In this document: positions 9,648 to 17,526 of the stretch, piece after piece | How the letters are laid out: every line of letters starts with the position of its first letter | How positions within the stretch are numbered: the stretch's first letter is position 1 | Assembly: GCF_007859275.1 (NCBI RefSeq) | Contig: NZ_VOHC01000030.1 | Coordinates: 180,364 to 244,363, forward strand | DNA length: 64,000 bases | Direction: 5' to 3' | Origin: Planomicrobium sp. CPCC 101079 | GTDB lineage: Bacteria > Bacillota > Bacilli > Bacillales_A > Planococcaceae | Notes under the pieces: generated by a model | Database searches by the model: none | Seen by the model: the letters and a program-made list of their open reading frames with translations, nothing else | What the model was told of the DNA's origin: nothing | Position numbers and translations under genes: made by a program

Positions 9648-9899
9648 TTGGAACAGAAACTAGCAGTAACCAATGATGTACTGTTTTTCGCTTTTAAATA
9701 TGCATTAGGCAGCAGTTCAGATGAATCTGTACTTGTGATTGATACACTCAAAGAAAATATTAAGAGCATAGAAGCAGTTGATCTGAGAGAATATATCCGT
9801 GAAATATATGAATTTAGAAATTCAGGCAAGATTACAGATGAAGCGGCTTGGCTGGATTTTGTAGATTATCTTCAGGAAGAATTACAGAGCAGAGAGTAA
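9648..9899 (+). CDS. Small acidic protein of unknown function
   Basis: An 83-residue soluble, acidic, mostly helical protein. The TTG at 9648 is preceded by AAGGAGGATG at ideal spacing, which decides the start. No hydrophobic segment or recognised motif. It lies about 90 bases after the PRISE-type reductase, possibly on the same transcript, and is followed by a strong terminator. Confidence 0.7.
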   Translation: MEQKLAVTNDVLFFAFKYALGSSSDESVLVIDTLKENIKSIEAVDLREYIREIYEFRNSGKITDEAAWLDFVDYLQEELQSRE

Positions 9900-9931
9900 T
9901 AAAAAAGCGCTTCAATCACGCTGATATATAG

Positions 9932-9966
9932 AAATCCGCTTCATTGTTAAATGAAGCGGATTTTTT
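9932..9966 (+). terminator. Intrinsic terminator
   Basis: AATCCGCTTCAT pairs with ATGAAGCGGATT around an eight-base loop, with a T-run after it. Confidence 0.85.
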
Positions 9967-9993
9967 ATGTGAGATCACTCTATACTTCAAATT

Positions 9994-10078
9994 ATGTTTG
10001 CCACATGAGGGCATTTAGTTCGTTAAGGCACTCCCGATATGCTCCGATTGACGCTCTATCCGGATTGAACTTTCCGCT
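9994..10078 (-). pseudogene. Remnant of a second DinB/YfiT-like gene
   Basis: The segment aligns with two separate parts of the intact DinB gene at 12.4-12.9 kb. Bases 9994-10055 match about 12400-12465 (its 3' end and flank), and 10058-10078 match about 12600-12622 (shared run TCCGGATTGAACTTTCC). The roughly 135 bases between are missing. It is therefore an internally deleted, decayed duplicate that has kept even the non-coding 3' flank of its source. Confidence 0.6.
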
Positions 10079-10104
10079 CGAACCTCCCCTGTTCCTATAG
10101 CCAA

Positions 10105-10146
10105 TTATATTCTTTGCATTGAAGATTATATTCTTTGCATTGAAGA
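10105..10146. repeat. Direct tandem duplication of 21 bp
   Basis: Two adjacent identical copies of a 21-base unit beginning TTATATTC and ending CATTGAAGA, at 10105-10125 and 10126-10146. They lie directly after the stop codon of the methyltransferase gene (minus strand). Confidence 0.85.
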
Positions 10147-10148
10147 TT

Positions 10149-10994
10149 TTATTCTCCGATAAATGCAAAAGCAGCCAGCGGTTTTATCGGACCTGAAGTT
10201 AAGGCATGTTTCAATAACCCCATTTCCGACTCGATCAAGCCCTTCAGCTTTACCGGCATCCGTCCGAAGGCTTCGGTTTTCGCTTCGAAATCGGCGAGAA
10301 GCTGCTGCACTTCCCACTCGCCGTCCTGCAAATCAGGCGAATCGATTGACTCTTCAGCCGTGATGGTCCAGCCTGCCTGCTTGGCGATGGGGCGAAGGCT
10401 ATCCGGCGTGAACAAGGTGCGGACATTCGATTCGCTGGTTTCTTTGAACGCCTCGTACTGGGCCTGGATCAGCACCGACAAGAAATGCGGATACTGGTCA
10501 ATCCGGCTGACCCGCATGTCCCACTCGGCAAAGCACAACTTTTTGCCCCAGCCCCTCAGTTTTTTCAGAACGGCCTCCAGTTCGTCGGCCGACTGCATAT
10601 ACCAGGAACTATGGGACAAGACGATGGCATCAAATTCTTTTTCCCGGAATTCAATTTTCTCAGATAAAATATCCGTTTCGAAATCCACACGGATGCGTTC
10701 GCCCAAGCGGGATTGCTTCAACTTGCCGATTGCATCGCCCAGCGTAATCGGCATGCCGTAATCCGCCGGGGCGATATCAATGCCGTGCACCCTTCCCGCC
10801 TCCCCGGCAAGATGTGCTAATACCGCCGTCGTATCCCCTTGGCCGCAGCCGATTTCAAGTATCTTGTCCCCCGCTTTGATCTCCCAGAATTCGGCCAATT
10901 TCAACCGGTGGGCTGTCTGGATTTTTTGTATGCTGCTGTCGCCGCCTGCAATGGCCATGCAGGCGGTGATTTCGTCGATTGTTTGTTGGGTCAT
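10149..10994 (-). CDS. Class I SAM-dependent methyltransferase
   Basis: A 281-residue protein. Motif I (ILEIGCGQGDTTAVLA) begins near residue 45 and binds S-adenosylmethionine. The acidic GIDIAP of motif II and DAIVLSHSSWY of motif IV follow. The C-terminal half is a less conserved substrate lid. Small-molecule methyltransferases share this layout; the substrate cannot be told. Start ATG 10994 has AGGAGCCC upstream. Monocistronic, divergent from the region to its right. Confidence 0.85.
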   Translation of the reverse strand: MTQQTIDEITACMAIAGGDSSIQKIQTAHRLKLAEFWEIKAGDKILEIGCGQGDTTAVLAHLAGEAGRVHGIDIAPADYGMPITLGDAIGKLKQSRLGERIRVDFETDILSEKIEFREKEFDAIVLSHSSWYMQSADELEAVLKKLRGWGKKLCFAEWDMRVSRIDQYPHFLSVLIQAQYEAFKETSESNVRTLFTPDSLRPIAKQAGWTITAEESIDSPDLQDGEWEVQQLLADFEAKTEAFGRMPVKLKGLIESEMGLLKHALTSGPIKPLAAFAFIGE

Positions 10995-11032
10995 TAGTGG
11001 GCTCCTTTTGTTTAAATGCTGTCAGCTTATCT

Positions 11033-11200
11033 TATTCTACAGCGGGAGCGGCCAATCCTTTTTCATGAGCAGCTCCGAGTGGACGCTGCCGCTTTTACTT
11101 TGCGAATGGAAAAGCCATCTATGAGGCTGCCCGGAAAATGGGGGTTCTTGTATCTGAAGCAAGATTTAACGAGAAGTACTCGGGAGACTTTGAATGGTAA
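11033..11200 (+). pseudogene. Frameshifted C-terminal gene remnant
   Basis: Bases about 11099-11200 encode a protein-like C-terminus (FANGKAIYEAARKMGVLVSE, ending in SGDFEW and TAA). It connects only through a frameshift to the upstream HEQLRVDAAAF frame. No start codon or ribosome site fits. I cannot identify the family. Confidence 0.4.
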
Positions 11201-11552
11201 GCTACTTTACTTCATTTCGCTTCCTACGGAGCAACATAGTGCCCCAAACACTTTATAAAGGAGAATAAAATGAAAAACCAAACCTATAATGCTCATGCAC
11301 CAGATATGATTGTTATTTTCCCTGGGCAACTACTTCTAATTTAAACTGATGAAATTTTCTTTGGTACAAGGCCAATTTTTTATAACACTGAATTGACAAT
11401 TCTAATATGATTGTTTTTTTACTTTTGGCCTAATAGCAAATAAAATAATTAGTCTATAGACATATATTTTATTTTATTTTTTCTTAACAGGGTAGAGAAA
11501 AATGTAATAATATGTTATAAATGTTAAGAATAGAATTGAAAGGGTGTTTGTA
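11201..11552. other. Intergenic region, AT-rich
   Basis: Contains an ATG at 11271 with a good ribosome site (AAGGAG) that opens only a 12-codon frame (MKNQPIMLMHQI), perhaps the broken start of a lost gene. The 11380-11540 part is AT-rich and should hold the promoter of the Ltp gene; no clear -35/-10 pair stood out. Confidence 0.4.
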
Positions 11553-12113
11553 TTGGGTTCAAAAGAAAAAGTGAAAAAACCATTCTATAAAAAATGGTGG
11601 GTGTGGCTAATAGCAATTATTATAATTTTCGCTATCGGTTCTCCAAAAGAAGAAACAGAAAAAGCATCTGAAAGTGTTGCACCTGCTGAAACTGAAGCAG
11701 CTGAAACAACAAATGCAACTGAAGAAACAACTTCAACCGAAGCTAAGACTGAAGAAGAATCAGAAGAAGCTGAAGTAGTTGAGGAAGAGGAAGTAGAAGT
11801 AGAAGAGATACCGAGAGAACATAAAGCTGCTTTACAAAAAGCAGAATCCTATGCTCAAACTATGCATATGTCCAAAAAAGCTATCTATGATCAGCTAGTA
11901 TCTGAATATGGTGAACAATTCCCAGAAGAAGCGGCACAATACGCCATGGACAATCTTGAGTATGATTGGAAGGCAAATGCATTAAAAAAAGCAGAATCCT
12001 ATGCCGAAGATATGGCGATGTCTACATCAGCGGTTTATGATCAATTAGTTTCTGAATATGGTGAGCAGTTCACTCCTGAAGAAGCGCAATATGCTATTGA
12101 TAATCTAAAATAA
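11553..12113 (+). CDS. Ltp-family surface protein with two Ltp repeats
   Basis: A 186-residue protein. A short basic N-terminus and one membrane segment (WWVWLIAIIIIFAI, about residues 15-29) precede a disordered acidic linker rich in Glu, Thr and Ala (about 33-90). Two tandem Ltp domains follow, each carrying KAESYA...M.MS..A.YDQLVSEYGEQF. Ltp (PF07553, host cell surface-exposed lipoprotein) was described in the streptococcal prophage TP-J34, where it blocks DNA injection by other phages. This copy uses a membrane helix instead of a lipobox. TTG 11553 is chosen for the AAAGGG site nine bases upstream. A phage-exclusion role here is inference. Confidence 0.8.
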   Translation: MGSKEKVKKPFYKKWWVWLIAIIIIFAIGSPKEETEKASESVAPAETEAAETTNATEETTSTEAKTEEESEEAEVVEEEEVEVEEIPREHKAALQKAESYAQTMHMSKKAIYDQLVSEYGEQFPEEAAQYAMDNLEYDWKANALKKAESYAEDMAMSTSAVYDQLVSEYGEQFTPEEAQYAIDNLK

Positions 12114-12159
12114 AGCATAAAAAAGATACGAGTTATTTCTCGTATCTTTTTTATGCTTT
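12112..12159 (+). terminator. Long perfect intrinsic terminator
   Basis: A 21-bp perfect inverted repeat (AAAGCAT...GATACGAG with its complement) around ATTATTT-like loop bases, starting in the Ltp stop codon. The base of the stem consists of A- and T-tracts, so it can work in both directions. Confidence 0.85.
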
Positions 12160-12421
12160 AGATAGTATTGGCCCAGTAAAGCAGAACAGTTCCGAAATAG
12201 TTTATAAAATTGAATTACTCAGAGCTTCTAGCAGATTCCAGAGTGTCCCTATATCTAGTGCAACTATGACTACTTAAGTTATATTTTTTAAATGCAATGA
12301 AGATCCTTTTCTTTCTTGACTTTGTGAATTTTTTATACATTGATTTTAAACGATGAAACTGATTCTGATAAAGGAGGCAATTTATTTATAGCTTATACTA
12401 TGTTTGACACATTAGAGCAAT

Positions 12422-12931
12422 TCAGTTCGCCAAAGCAATCTTGATATGTTCCAAATGATGCTCTTCGTGCCAGCACAGTTTCGCGAGTTTCGTTGCGACG
12501 CTGATTTCACCGTTCGTTTCGTGGGTAAAGACGCGGTCCAATTGCCCTTCCGTCACATGCTGCCCAAGTGCGACGATTCGTTCGTTCAAGCCTTCCAGCA
12601 TCCGGATTGAACTTTCCACCGGCAGGTCATTGTCCGGAAGCGCCGCCCATTTTTCCTGATCAAAAGCGGGAACCGTCGGATTCGCATCCGTCAACGCCAG
12701 CTTCAGGCGCTGATACATATTGAGCTGCGAATCCGCGATATGATGCACCAACTGGCGGACAGTCCAGCTGCCTTCCCGGTACGTCTTGCTCAATTGCTCG
12801 TCATCCAGTCCATCGACCGCTTGCCGCAGCCGCGTGGTATAACTTTCGATTTTCCCCAGCCAGCCTTGCACATCTTCAGCTTTCACGTTTTCAGGAACCT
12901 CTAATTTTCCAATGGGAAATTTCACATCCAT
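12422..12931 (-). CDS. DinB/YfiT-family metal-dependent protein, putative bacillithiol transferase
   Basis: A 169-residue four-helix-bundle protein of the DinB superfamily. The metal ligands expected for Bacillus YfiT are visible: the His pair in TVRQLVHHIADSQ (63-64) and the His cluster in CWHEEHHLEHI (155-162). Trp and Tyr residues around SWTVRQ and NMYQR also fit. YfiT-like proteins bind Ni or Zn, and relatives (BstA) transfer bacillithiol to electrophiles, so a thiol-dependent detoxification role is likely. Start ATG 12931 has AAGAGGTTGG upstream. A decayed duplicate lies at 9.99 kb. Confidence 0.82.
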   Translation of the reverse strand: MDVKFPIGKLEVPENVKAEDVQGWLGKIESYTTRLRQAVDGLDDEQLSKTYREGSWTVRQLVHHIADSQLNMYQRLKLALTDANPTVPAFDQEKWAALPDNDLPVESSIRMLEGLNERIVALGQHVTEGQLDRVFTHETNGEISVATKLAKLCWHEEHHLEHIKIALAN

Positions 12932-13242
12932 TTTTCCAACCTCTTTTCCTTATCCGTATTTGTGGAGTCTCGTATTACGCCCAATATACCAATGGGTTTG
13001 GATTTTGTAAACTGGCTGACTGTGCGCTCGAATGCAGAGTCCCGATTGCACCTTCCACCCCACTATTTGTAGTTATGGATTTTCTTTCTATCCAGAGCCA
13101 GTTTTATTATAACGAGGATATGAGCCGATCAATCATTTAATACAAATAATTCCAAACATTAATTTATTATTTCCTATTATTTACCTTTCTAATCATGTTA
13201 TAGTCATCTTTGGAAACAGCAATATAGAGGAGGAAATAATAA
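12932..13242. other. Divergent intergenic region
   Basis: Separates the DinB gene (minus) from the nuclease gene (plus) and must hold both promoters. Bases 13125-13200 are strongly AT-rich. No clear operator or RNA structure was seen. Confidence 0.4.
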
Positions 13243-14505
13243 ATGAGTGTTGTATTTATATTATTGTTGCTGGTTGCCTTACTGGCTTTTGCTGCGAGCA
13301 TCGTGATGTTACTTCTCAGTGCTTTGTTCAAAAAAGGGCTGACTGTTAAGCAAGCTGGCCTTGCGGCGGGTGTTTCATTTGCAGTGATAATTGGTTCTGC
13401 TATTGGCGTCGGATTTACAGCAGAAGAAGTTGAAACTGCAGCCGACGTCGAAAGTGAACAAATGGAAGCGCAGAAACAAAAAGCGGACGAGGAAAAAGCT
13501 GAAGAACAACGTATTGCCCAAGAAGAAATTGAGAAACAGGCTGCGGAAGAAAAGGAAAAAGCGGCGGCTGAGAAGCTTGCGAAAGAGAAAGAAGCCGAAG
13601 AAAAAGCGAAGGCTGAAGAGCTTGCGAAAGAGAAAGAAGCCGAAGAAAAAGCGAAGGCTGAAGAGCTTGCGAAAGAGAAAGAAGCGCAGGAACTGGCTGC
13701 AAAAGAAAAAGCAGCTGCAGAAGCAGAAGCCCAAAAAAATAATGAATTGTTCGCAGGATACGAACTTATCGAAGTTGATGGCGGTGAATTGTCTGGATAT
13801 CGCGAACCTAAAGTTGTTGTAGACATTGGGTATGGGGACCGTGAATATTGGGCATTTACGAATGAACACGGGCAACTGGTGCGTGTCGTTGCAGCCGAAA
13901 TCATTGTACAGGATGACAATAGCGAACCTGTATTATCGACTGGCAGATATTACTCAGATGAGGCGAAGGTTCCTGGCGTCGAAAGTGATATTTTAGACGA
14001 AGGGCATGTCATTGCGGATTCTCTCGGAGGGGTATCGAATGCCTATAATATCACCCCACAGGAAAGCACGCTTAACCGGCATGGTGATCAAGCTTATATG
14101 GAAGATGCCATCCGCGATGCAGGCGGTGCGACCGATTTTGAAGCCATCATCACCTACCCGGATACGGAAACGCAGATTCCTTCAAGTTATCAGTATTCGT
14201 ATACGGTAATGGGCAACGAAGTCGTTGATACATTTGACAACGTGAACCCTGATGAAGTAAACGCGTCACTCGGTTTAACCGACAGTGAACCTGCTGAGTC
14301 AAGCCCTGCAGCTCCAGAGAGTGCCCCTGCGGAGTCAGCCCCTGCAAACACAGGCGGAGATGTTTCCAGTGTGGATCTAAACGGCAATGGACAAGTGACG
14401 ATTAGCGAAGCAAAAGCAGCAGGCTTCCCTATGCCGATTACCAGCAATCATTGGTTATATCAGTATATGGATGATCGAGATGGTGATGGTATGGTCGGCG
14501 AGTAA
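13243..14505 (+). CDS. Membrane-anchored DNA/RNA non-specific endonuclease
   Basis: A 420-residue protein. Two membrane segments (about 2-27 and 36-58) are followed by a highly charged Lys/Glu/Ala coiled coil (about 65-165) containing an exact 15-residue tandem repeat. The nuclease domain spans about 180-345. DEGHVIADSLGG resembles the DRGH-type His-Me finger motif of non-specific endonucleases, and ITPQESTLNRHGDQAYMED supplies the metal-binding Asn region. A Ser/Pro/Ala linker leads to a C-terminal EF-hand-like tail (DLNGNGQVTISEA and DRDGDGMVGE), similar to an Excalibur calcium-binding domain but lacking its Cys. Surface nucleases of this kind serve nucleic-acid scavenging, competence or competition. 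ATG 13243 has GAGGAGG upstream. Confidence 0.85.
   Translation: MSVVFILLLLVALLAFAASIVMLLLSALFKKGLTVKQAGLAAGVSFAVIIGSAIGVGFTAEEVETAADVESEQMEAQKQKADEEKAEEQRIAQEEIEKQAAEEKEKAAAEKLAKEKEAEEKAKAEELAKEKEAEEKAKAEELAKEKEAQELAAKEKAAAEAEAQKNNELFAGYELIEVDGGELSGYREPKVVVDIGYGDREYWAFTNEHGQLVRVVAAEIIVQDDNSEPVLSTGRYYSDEAKVPGVESDILDEGHVIADSLGGVSNAYNITPQESTLNRHGDQAYMEDAIRDAGGATDFEAIITYPDTETQIPSSYQYSYTVMGNEVVDTFDNVNPDEVNASLGLTDSEPAESSPAAPESAPAESAPANTGGDVSSVDLNGNGQVTISEAKAAGFPMPITSNHWLYQYMDDRDGDGMVGE
13576..13683 (+). repeat. 45-bp coding tandem repeat in the nuclease linker
   Basis: Two identical 45-base units (13576-13620, 13621-13665) plus a partial third, encoding LAKEKEAEEKAKAEE. The identity at DNA level shows recent slippage or expansion of the coiled-coil stalk. 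Confidence 0.9.
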
Positions 14506-14571
14506 GCCCTAAGAGTATGTACTGATTTGCACTGAAGATTTACTTCCACGGGAGTAGATTTTCCGAAAAAG

Positions 14572-14608
14572 AAATCCGCCCTCTAGTTGAAGAGGGCGGA
14601 TTTTTTGT
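14572..14608 (+). terminator. Intrinsic terminator
   Basis: AAATCCGCCCTC pairs with GAGGGCGGATTT, followed by a T-run, downstream of the nuclease gene. Confidence 0.9.
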
Positions 14609-14949
14609 ATATGCGGAATGCTGTTTGACACAAGGAAAGGGTTTCTTAATCGGCATTCCGATACCTGAACAAAGATTCGTATGAATGAACCCGGTAATCG
14701 GTTTCAAAGGAAGCGCGGCTCCAGATGCTCTCTATAAGGTGAACCTTTTAAAGGTGTGCCTTCGTAAGATGAACGCTTTTTTCTATATCGCTTTAATTAT
14801 ACGAAACACATTCTAAAAAAGGTTCAAAAGTTTAGTGCGAGACTGGATGAAGCAAGCTTCAGCTCACGGAATTGCCTTGGATTCTATATAGAAATGGATG
14901 ATATACTGAACTCTAGCGGAATACTACGTAAAGGAGAGGGTGGTCCAAT
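14609..14949 (+). other. Intergenic region without a recognisable gene
   Basis: About 340 bases with no ORF with a ribosome site and no strong hairpin. Near-repeats AAGGTGAACCTTTTAAAGG and AAGATGAACGC occur around 14736-14780. It must contain the promoter of the exporter gene. Confidence 0.35.
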
Positions 14950-15999
14950 ATGATGCGATCCTTCCGTTTCAATGGCAGCCGAATTGTGAAAACGGGCATA
15001 GCCATATTTTTAACAGCCACGATATGTCTTTGGTTTGGCTGGCCGCCTGTCTTTGCGGTCATCACGGCAATTGTTACGATTGAACCGACTGTCAGCGATT
15101 CGATCAAAAAGGGGCTTGTCCGGTTTCCAGCATCTGCTATCGGTTCTGCATTCGCCGTTTTCTTTATTACACTCTTCGGGAACGCCCCGATCACCTATAC
15201 GCTCGCTGCTGTTGCCACGATTTTAGCCTGTTCCAGACTCAATCTGCATGCCGGCTTGCTCGTTGCCACATTGACATCTGTCGCGATGGTGGAAGTCATC
15301 CACGACAATTTCCTGATCTCTTTCTTCATTCGATTAGGGACGACCACTATTGGTTTGCTCGTGTCTACCGCTGTAAACATGCTCGTTTTCCCGCCAAACT
15401 ATCGGACAGATATTCTAAAAAGCATCCAAAGCATTAGTGAACGTGCCGGGAGCATGCTGGAACACACATTCCGAACGATCCTGTTTGACGGTGATGCGAA
15501 CCTTCAAGAAGATAGGGAGATCGTTAAGCGGCTGACTACGGAAATCAGGAAGACGGAGAAATTGATCCATTTCCAGCGCGATGAAGCGAGTCTATACCCT
15601 TGGGTCCGCAATCGCGAAGCCGAGCTTCAGATGGCGGAAAGGCAATTGCTGTTTTTACATAATCTCGAGTTCCATTTGGATGCTTTGCTTCGCGTCCCTC
15701 TGCACGATATCGAGTGGACAAAAGCTGAGCGGGATCTTATCATGCATGCCGTCACGGCGCTTGCGGACGACTTGCGGCATTCCACCAGTTACGACCACGA
15801 AAAGCATCAGCACCAATTAAAAAAGATTACAGACCTATTCTGGGAGAACAGCAAAAGTGTAACGGCAAGCGATGCCATGCATCCTACCCTGTTTCCGCCA
15901 GAGTTCACGATCCTTTATGAGCTCATCACGATTTATGATTTGGTGGATAAGTTTTTTGATCCGGATAGTGTGAAGGCTGCGAGGGAAGCGGAAATTTGA
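14950..15999 (+). CDS. FUSC/aromatic acid exporter-family membrane protein
   Basis: A 349-residue protein. The N-terminal half has about five to six membrane segments (residues 12-150), with FGWPPVFAVITAIVTIEPTV and RLGTTTIGLLVSTAVNMLVFPP typical of the ArAE/DUF939 group (Bacillus YqjA/YgaE type). The C-terminal half is a cytoplasmic helical domain rich in charged residues. Members are proposed efflux proteins for aromatic acids or other small acids; the substrate is unknown. Start is ATG 14950 (or the adjacent ATG 14953) with AAAGGAGAGGG upstream. Single gene, closed by a terminator. Confidence 0.82.
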   Translation: MMRSFRFNGSRIVKTGIAIFLTATICLWFGWPPVFAVITAIVTIEPTVSDSIKKGLVRFPASAIGSAFAVFFITLFGNAPITYTLAAVATILACSRLNLHAGLLVATLTSVAMVEVIHDNFLISFFIRLGTTTIGLLVSTAVNMLVFPPNYRTDILKSIQSISERAGSMLEHTFRTILFDGDANLQEDREIVKRLTTEIRKTEKLIHFQRDEASLYPWVRNREAELQMAERQLLFLHNLEFHLDALLRVPLHDIEWTKAERDLIMHAVTALADDLRHSTSYDHEKHQHQLKKITDLFWENSKSVTASDAMHPTLFPPEFTILYELITIYDLVDKFFDPDSVKAAREAEI

Positions 16000-16082
16000 T
16001 CTATCGTTTACTGGCACAGTAATTACTTTAATTAATGATTTTTAGATTCTATAACTAGTAATTTCGCAGCTAAACACAGGAA

Positions 16083-16125
16083 AGCCGTATCCGTTAACCT
16101 TTAAGGTCAGTGGATACGACTTTTT
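16083..16125 (+). terminator. Intrinsic terminator
   Basis: GTATCCgttAACCTT pairs with AAGGTcagtGGATAC and is followed by TTTTT. Confidence 0.7.
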
Positions 16126-16201
16126 CTAGATGTGATTGTAGTTATAATAAGCTGAATTGAGTTTGACATAGAAGACGATTTTTATTCAACTATATTATCA
16201 A

Positions 16202-16657
16202 TCATTTATGAACATCCGTTATCTCTTTCATCAATTGAATCCATTCTTCTCGCTTGAAATCATACAACGCCAGCTCCGTTTTTCTCAGGACCAGGTGGAT
16301 GCTGTCGAACTTTTCATCTGAACGGAATCTCCACCAGCTTTTGGCGTTTGAAGGTTTGGTGCCTGGCTCGTAATAAGTCAACGTGATTTCGGGATCGATG
16401 ATGTCCTCCACCCGGTCAATATCTAAATAATCAGGCGGAAAATCAATATAGAGACCGAGTGCCGCTTTATGAGGCGTAATAGACCCAATTTTATACGACG
16501 ATTCTGCATCCTTATTTTCAAGAGCCTCACTCCAAGGAACCGGTTTATTGCTGGCGATTAGATGCCGACCGTCCTCTTTCGGTTCAATCCTGCAATTCGG
16601 AAGACTGTTAAACACTTCGAGCATCTCGTTCATTTTTTGTTCTACGGTTTTGTCCAC
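16202..16657 (-). CDS. Conserved-looking hypothetical protein
   Basis: A 151-residue soluble protein with mixed alpha/beta pattern. Start GTG 16657 is preceded by AAGGACGGG. Features: many aromatic residues in the second half (TYYEPG, WWRFR) and no signal sequence or membrane segment. I do not recognise the family. It borders the defence island on its left side but has normal base composition, so it is probably resident chromosome. Confidence 0.6.
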   Translation of the reverse strand: MDKTVEQKMNEMLEVFNSLPNCRIEPKEDGRHLIASNKPVPWSEALENKDAESSYKIGSITPHKAALGLYIDFPPDYLDIDRVEDIIDPEITLTYYEPGTKPSNAKSWWRFRSDEKFDSIHLVLRKTELALYDFKREEWIQLMKEITDVHK

Positions 16658-16885
16658 TTTGTTATCCCGTCCTTTTCAATTCATCTATCATCCATAAAGG
16701 CTGCAATTCCTTCTAGGCAAGATGCTACTGCTTACTATAAGAAGATTTAAATTTCACTAACTGATATTCTATCACGTTCTCTTAATAGCTCCATGTTCAT
16801 TTCCTTACTTTTCTAAAATTACGCTTTTGCTTCTCAAGGAACGACACAATTCTCATACAATTTTAGAGATGAATAAAAAGAAAAA

Positions 16886-16920
16886 GCCACACCCAAGTTG
16901 CTGATCCAGCGGATGTGGTA
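16886..16920 (-). terminator. Intrinsic terminator of the defence operon
   Basis: Read on the minus strand, CCACATCC pairs with GGGTGTGG followed by CTTTTTCTTTTT. It lies about 70 bases beyond the stop of the TIR gene. Confidence 0.75.
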
Positions 16921-16986
16921 GTATATAAAATAATATTGTATTGTCACAATTGATTAAAATTGTTTCTTACCCTCGAATGTAATTTC

Positions 16987-17526
16987 TCACTTATAAATTA
17001 AGCGAGCATTCATGAATTTTTTTTCGTGAACCGTCATATCTCCTAATGCACGCTTTGCTAATTCTTTAGTGAAATGTATATGTAAGCAGGATATGTCATT
17101 TCTATTGTTATTATTTAATCTCTGTTTTAGAGCCCTTGGCCATCTTTCCTCCAAAACAGGCCATAAATTAGAAATTTTTGTATCTTTTATATTAGGATAA
17201 GCAATTATTAAAGGTAATTTATAGGTATCTAAAGCTTCTTCAATCTCATAATTTAAAAAACCTCGATCATAATTAGTATCATGTGATAATATTAAAAACA
17301 TGACTTTGGAATGGCTAAGTCGTTCTCTTAGAACTCTTTGCAAAGTTTCTTTTTTACTTGAATCTCTCACTGCACTTGTTTTTTCGTGACTATCAATATA
17401 TCTGAAATCTTCTCCTTTTTCTTGAGCCCATATCTTTAATAATCTAAAATACTTAATGTCAGATTCTGTTGGATTTGTTGTACCTTGACCGTCAAAAGCT
17501 GCATAAACACCGTTTCTATAAGCCAT
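16987..17526 (-). CDS. thsB: Thoeris TIR-domain sensor (ThsB-like)
   Basis: A 179-residue single-domain TIR-like protein of the DUF1863/ThsB type. The N-terminal YAAFDGQG strand and loop, the helix KYFRLLKIWAQEKGEDFRYI, the MFLILSHDT strand, and the conserved acidic helix LNYEIEEALD (Glu94-Glu97, where TIR NADases keep the catalytic Glu) are all present. In Thoeris, ThsB detects phage and makes an ADP-ribose-derived signal from NAD+. The gene overlaps the upstream ThsA-like gene by 11 bases, and AGGAGTG precedes its ATG. AT-rich codon use sets it apart from the chromosome to its left. Confidence 0.85.
   Translation of the reverse strand: MAYRNGVYAAFDGQGTTNPTESDIKYFRLLKIWAQEKGEDFRYIDSHEKTSAVRDSSKKETLQRVLRERLSHSKVMFLILSHDTNYDRGFLNYEIEEALDTYKLPLIIAYPNIKDTKISNLWPVLEERWPRALKQRLNNNNRNDISCLHIHFTKELAKRALGDMTVHEKKFMNARLIYK

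Noticed and set aside
11271..11309. 12-codon ORF with a good ribosome site before the Ltp gene
   Set aside because: It is not linked to a following start; more likely a broken gene start than a functional leader.
13167..13919. Long minus-strand frames opposite the nuclease gene (Ser/Phe/Ala-rich)
   Set aside because: They mirror the Lys/Glu/Ala coiled coil of the real gene and have no ribosome site.
16658..16985. tRNA or attachment site at the left edge of the defence island
   Set aside because: Only a terminator was found; no cloverleaf and no repeat matching the right edge.
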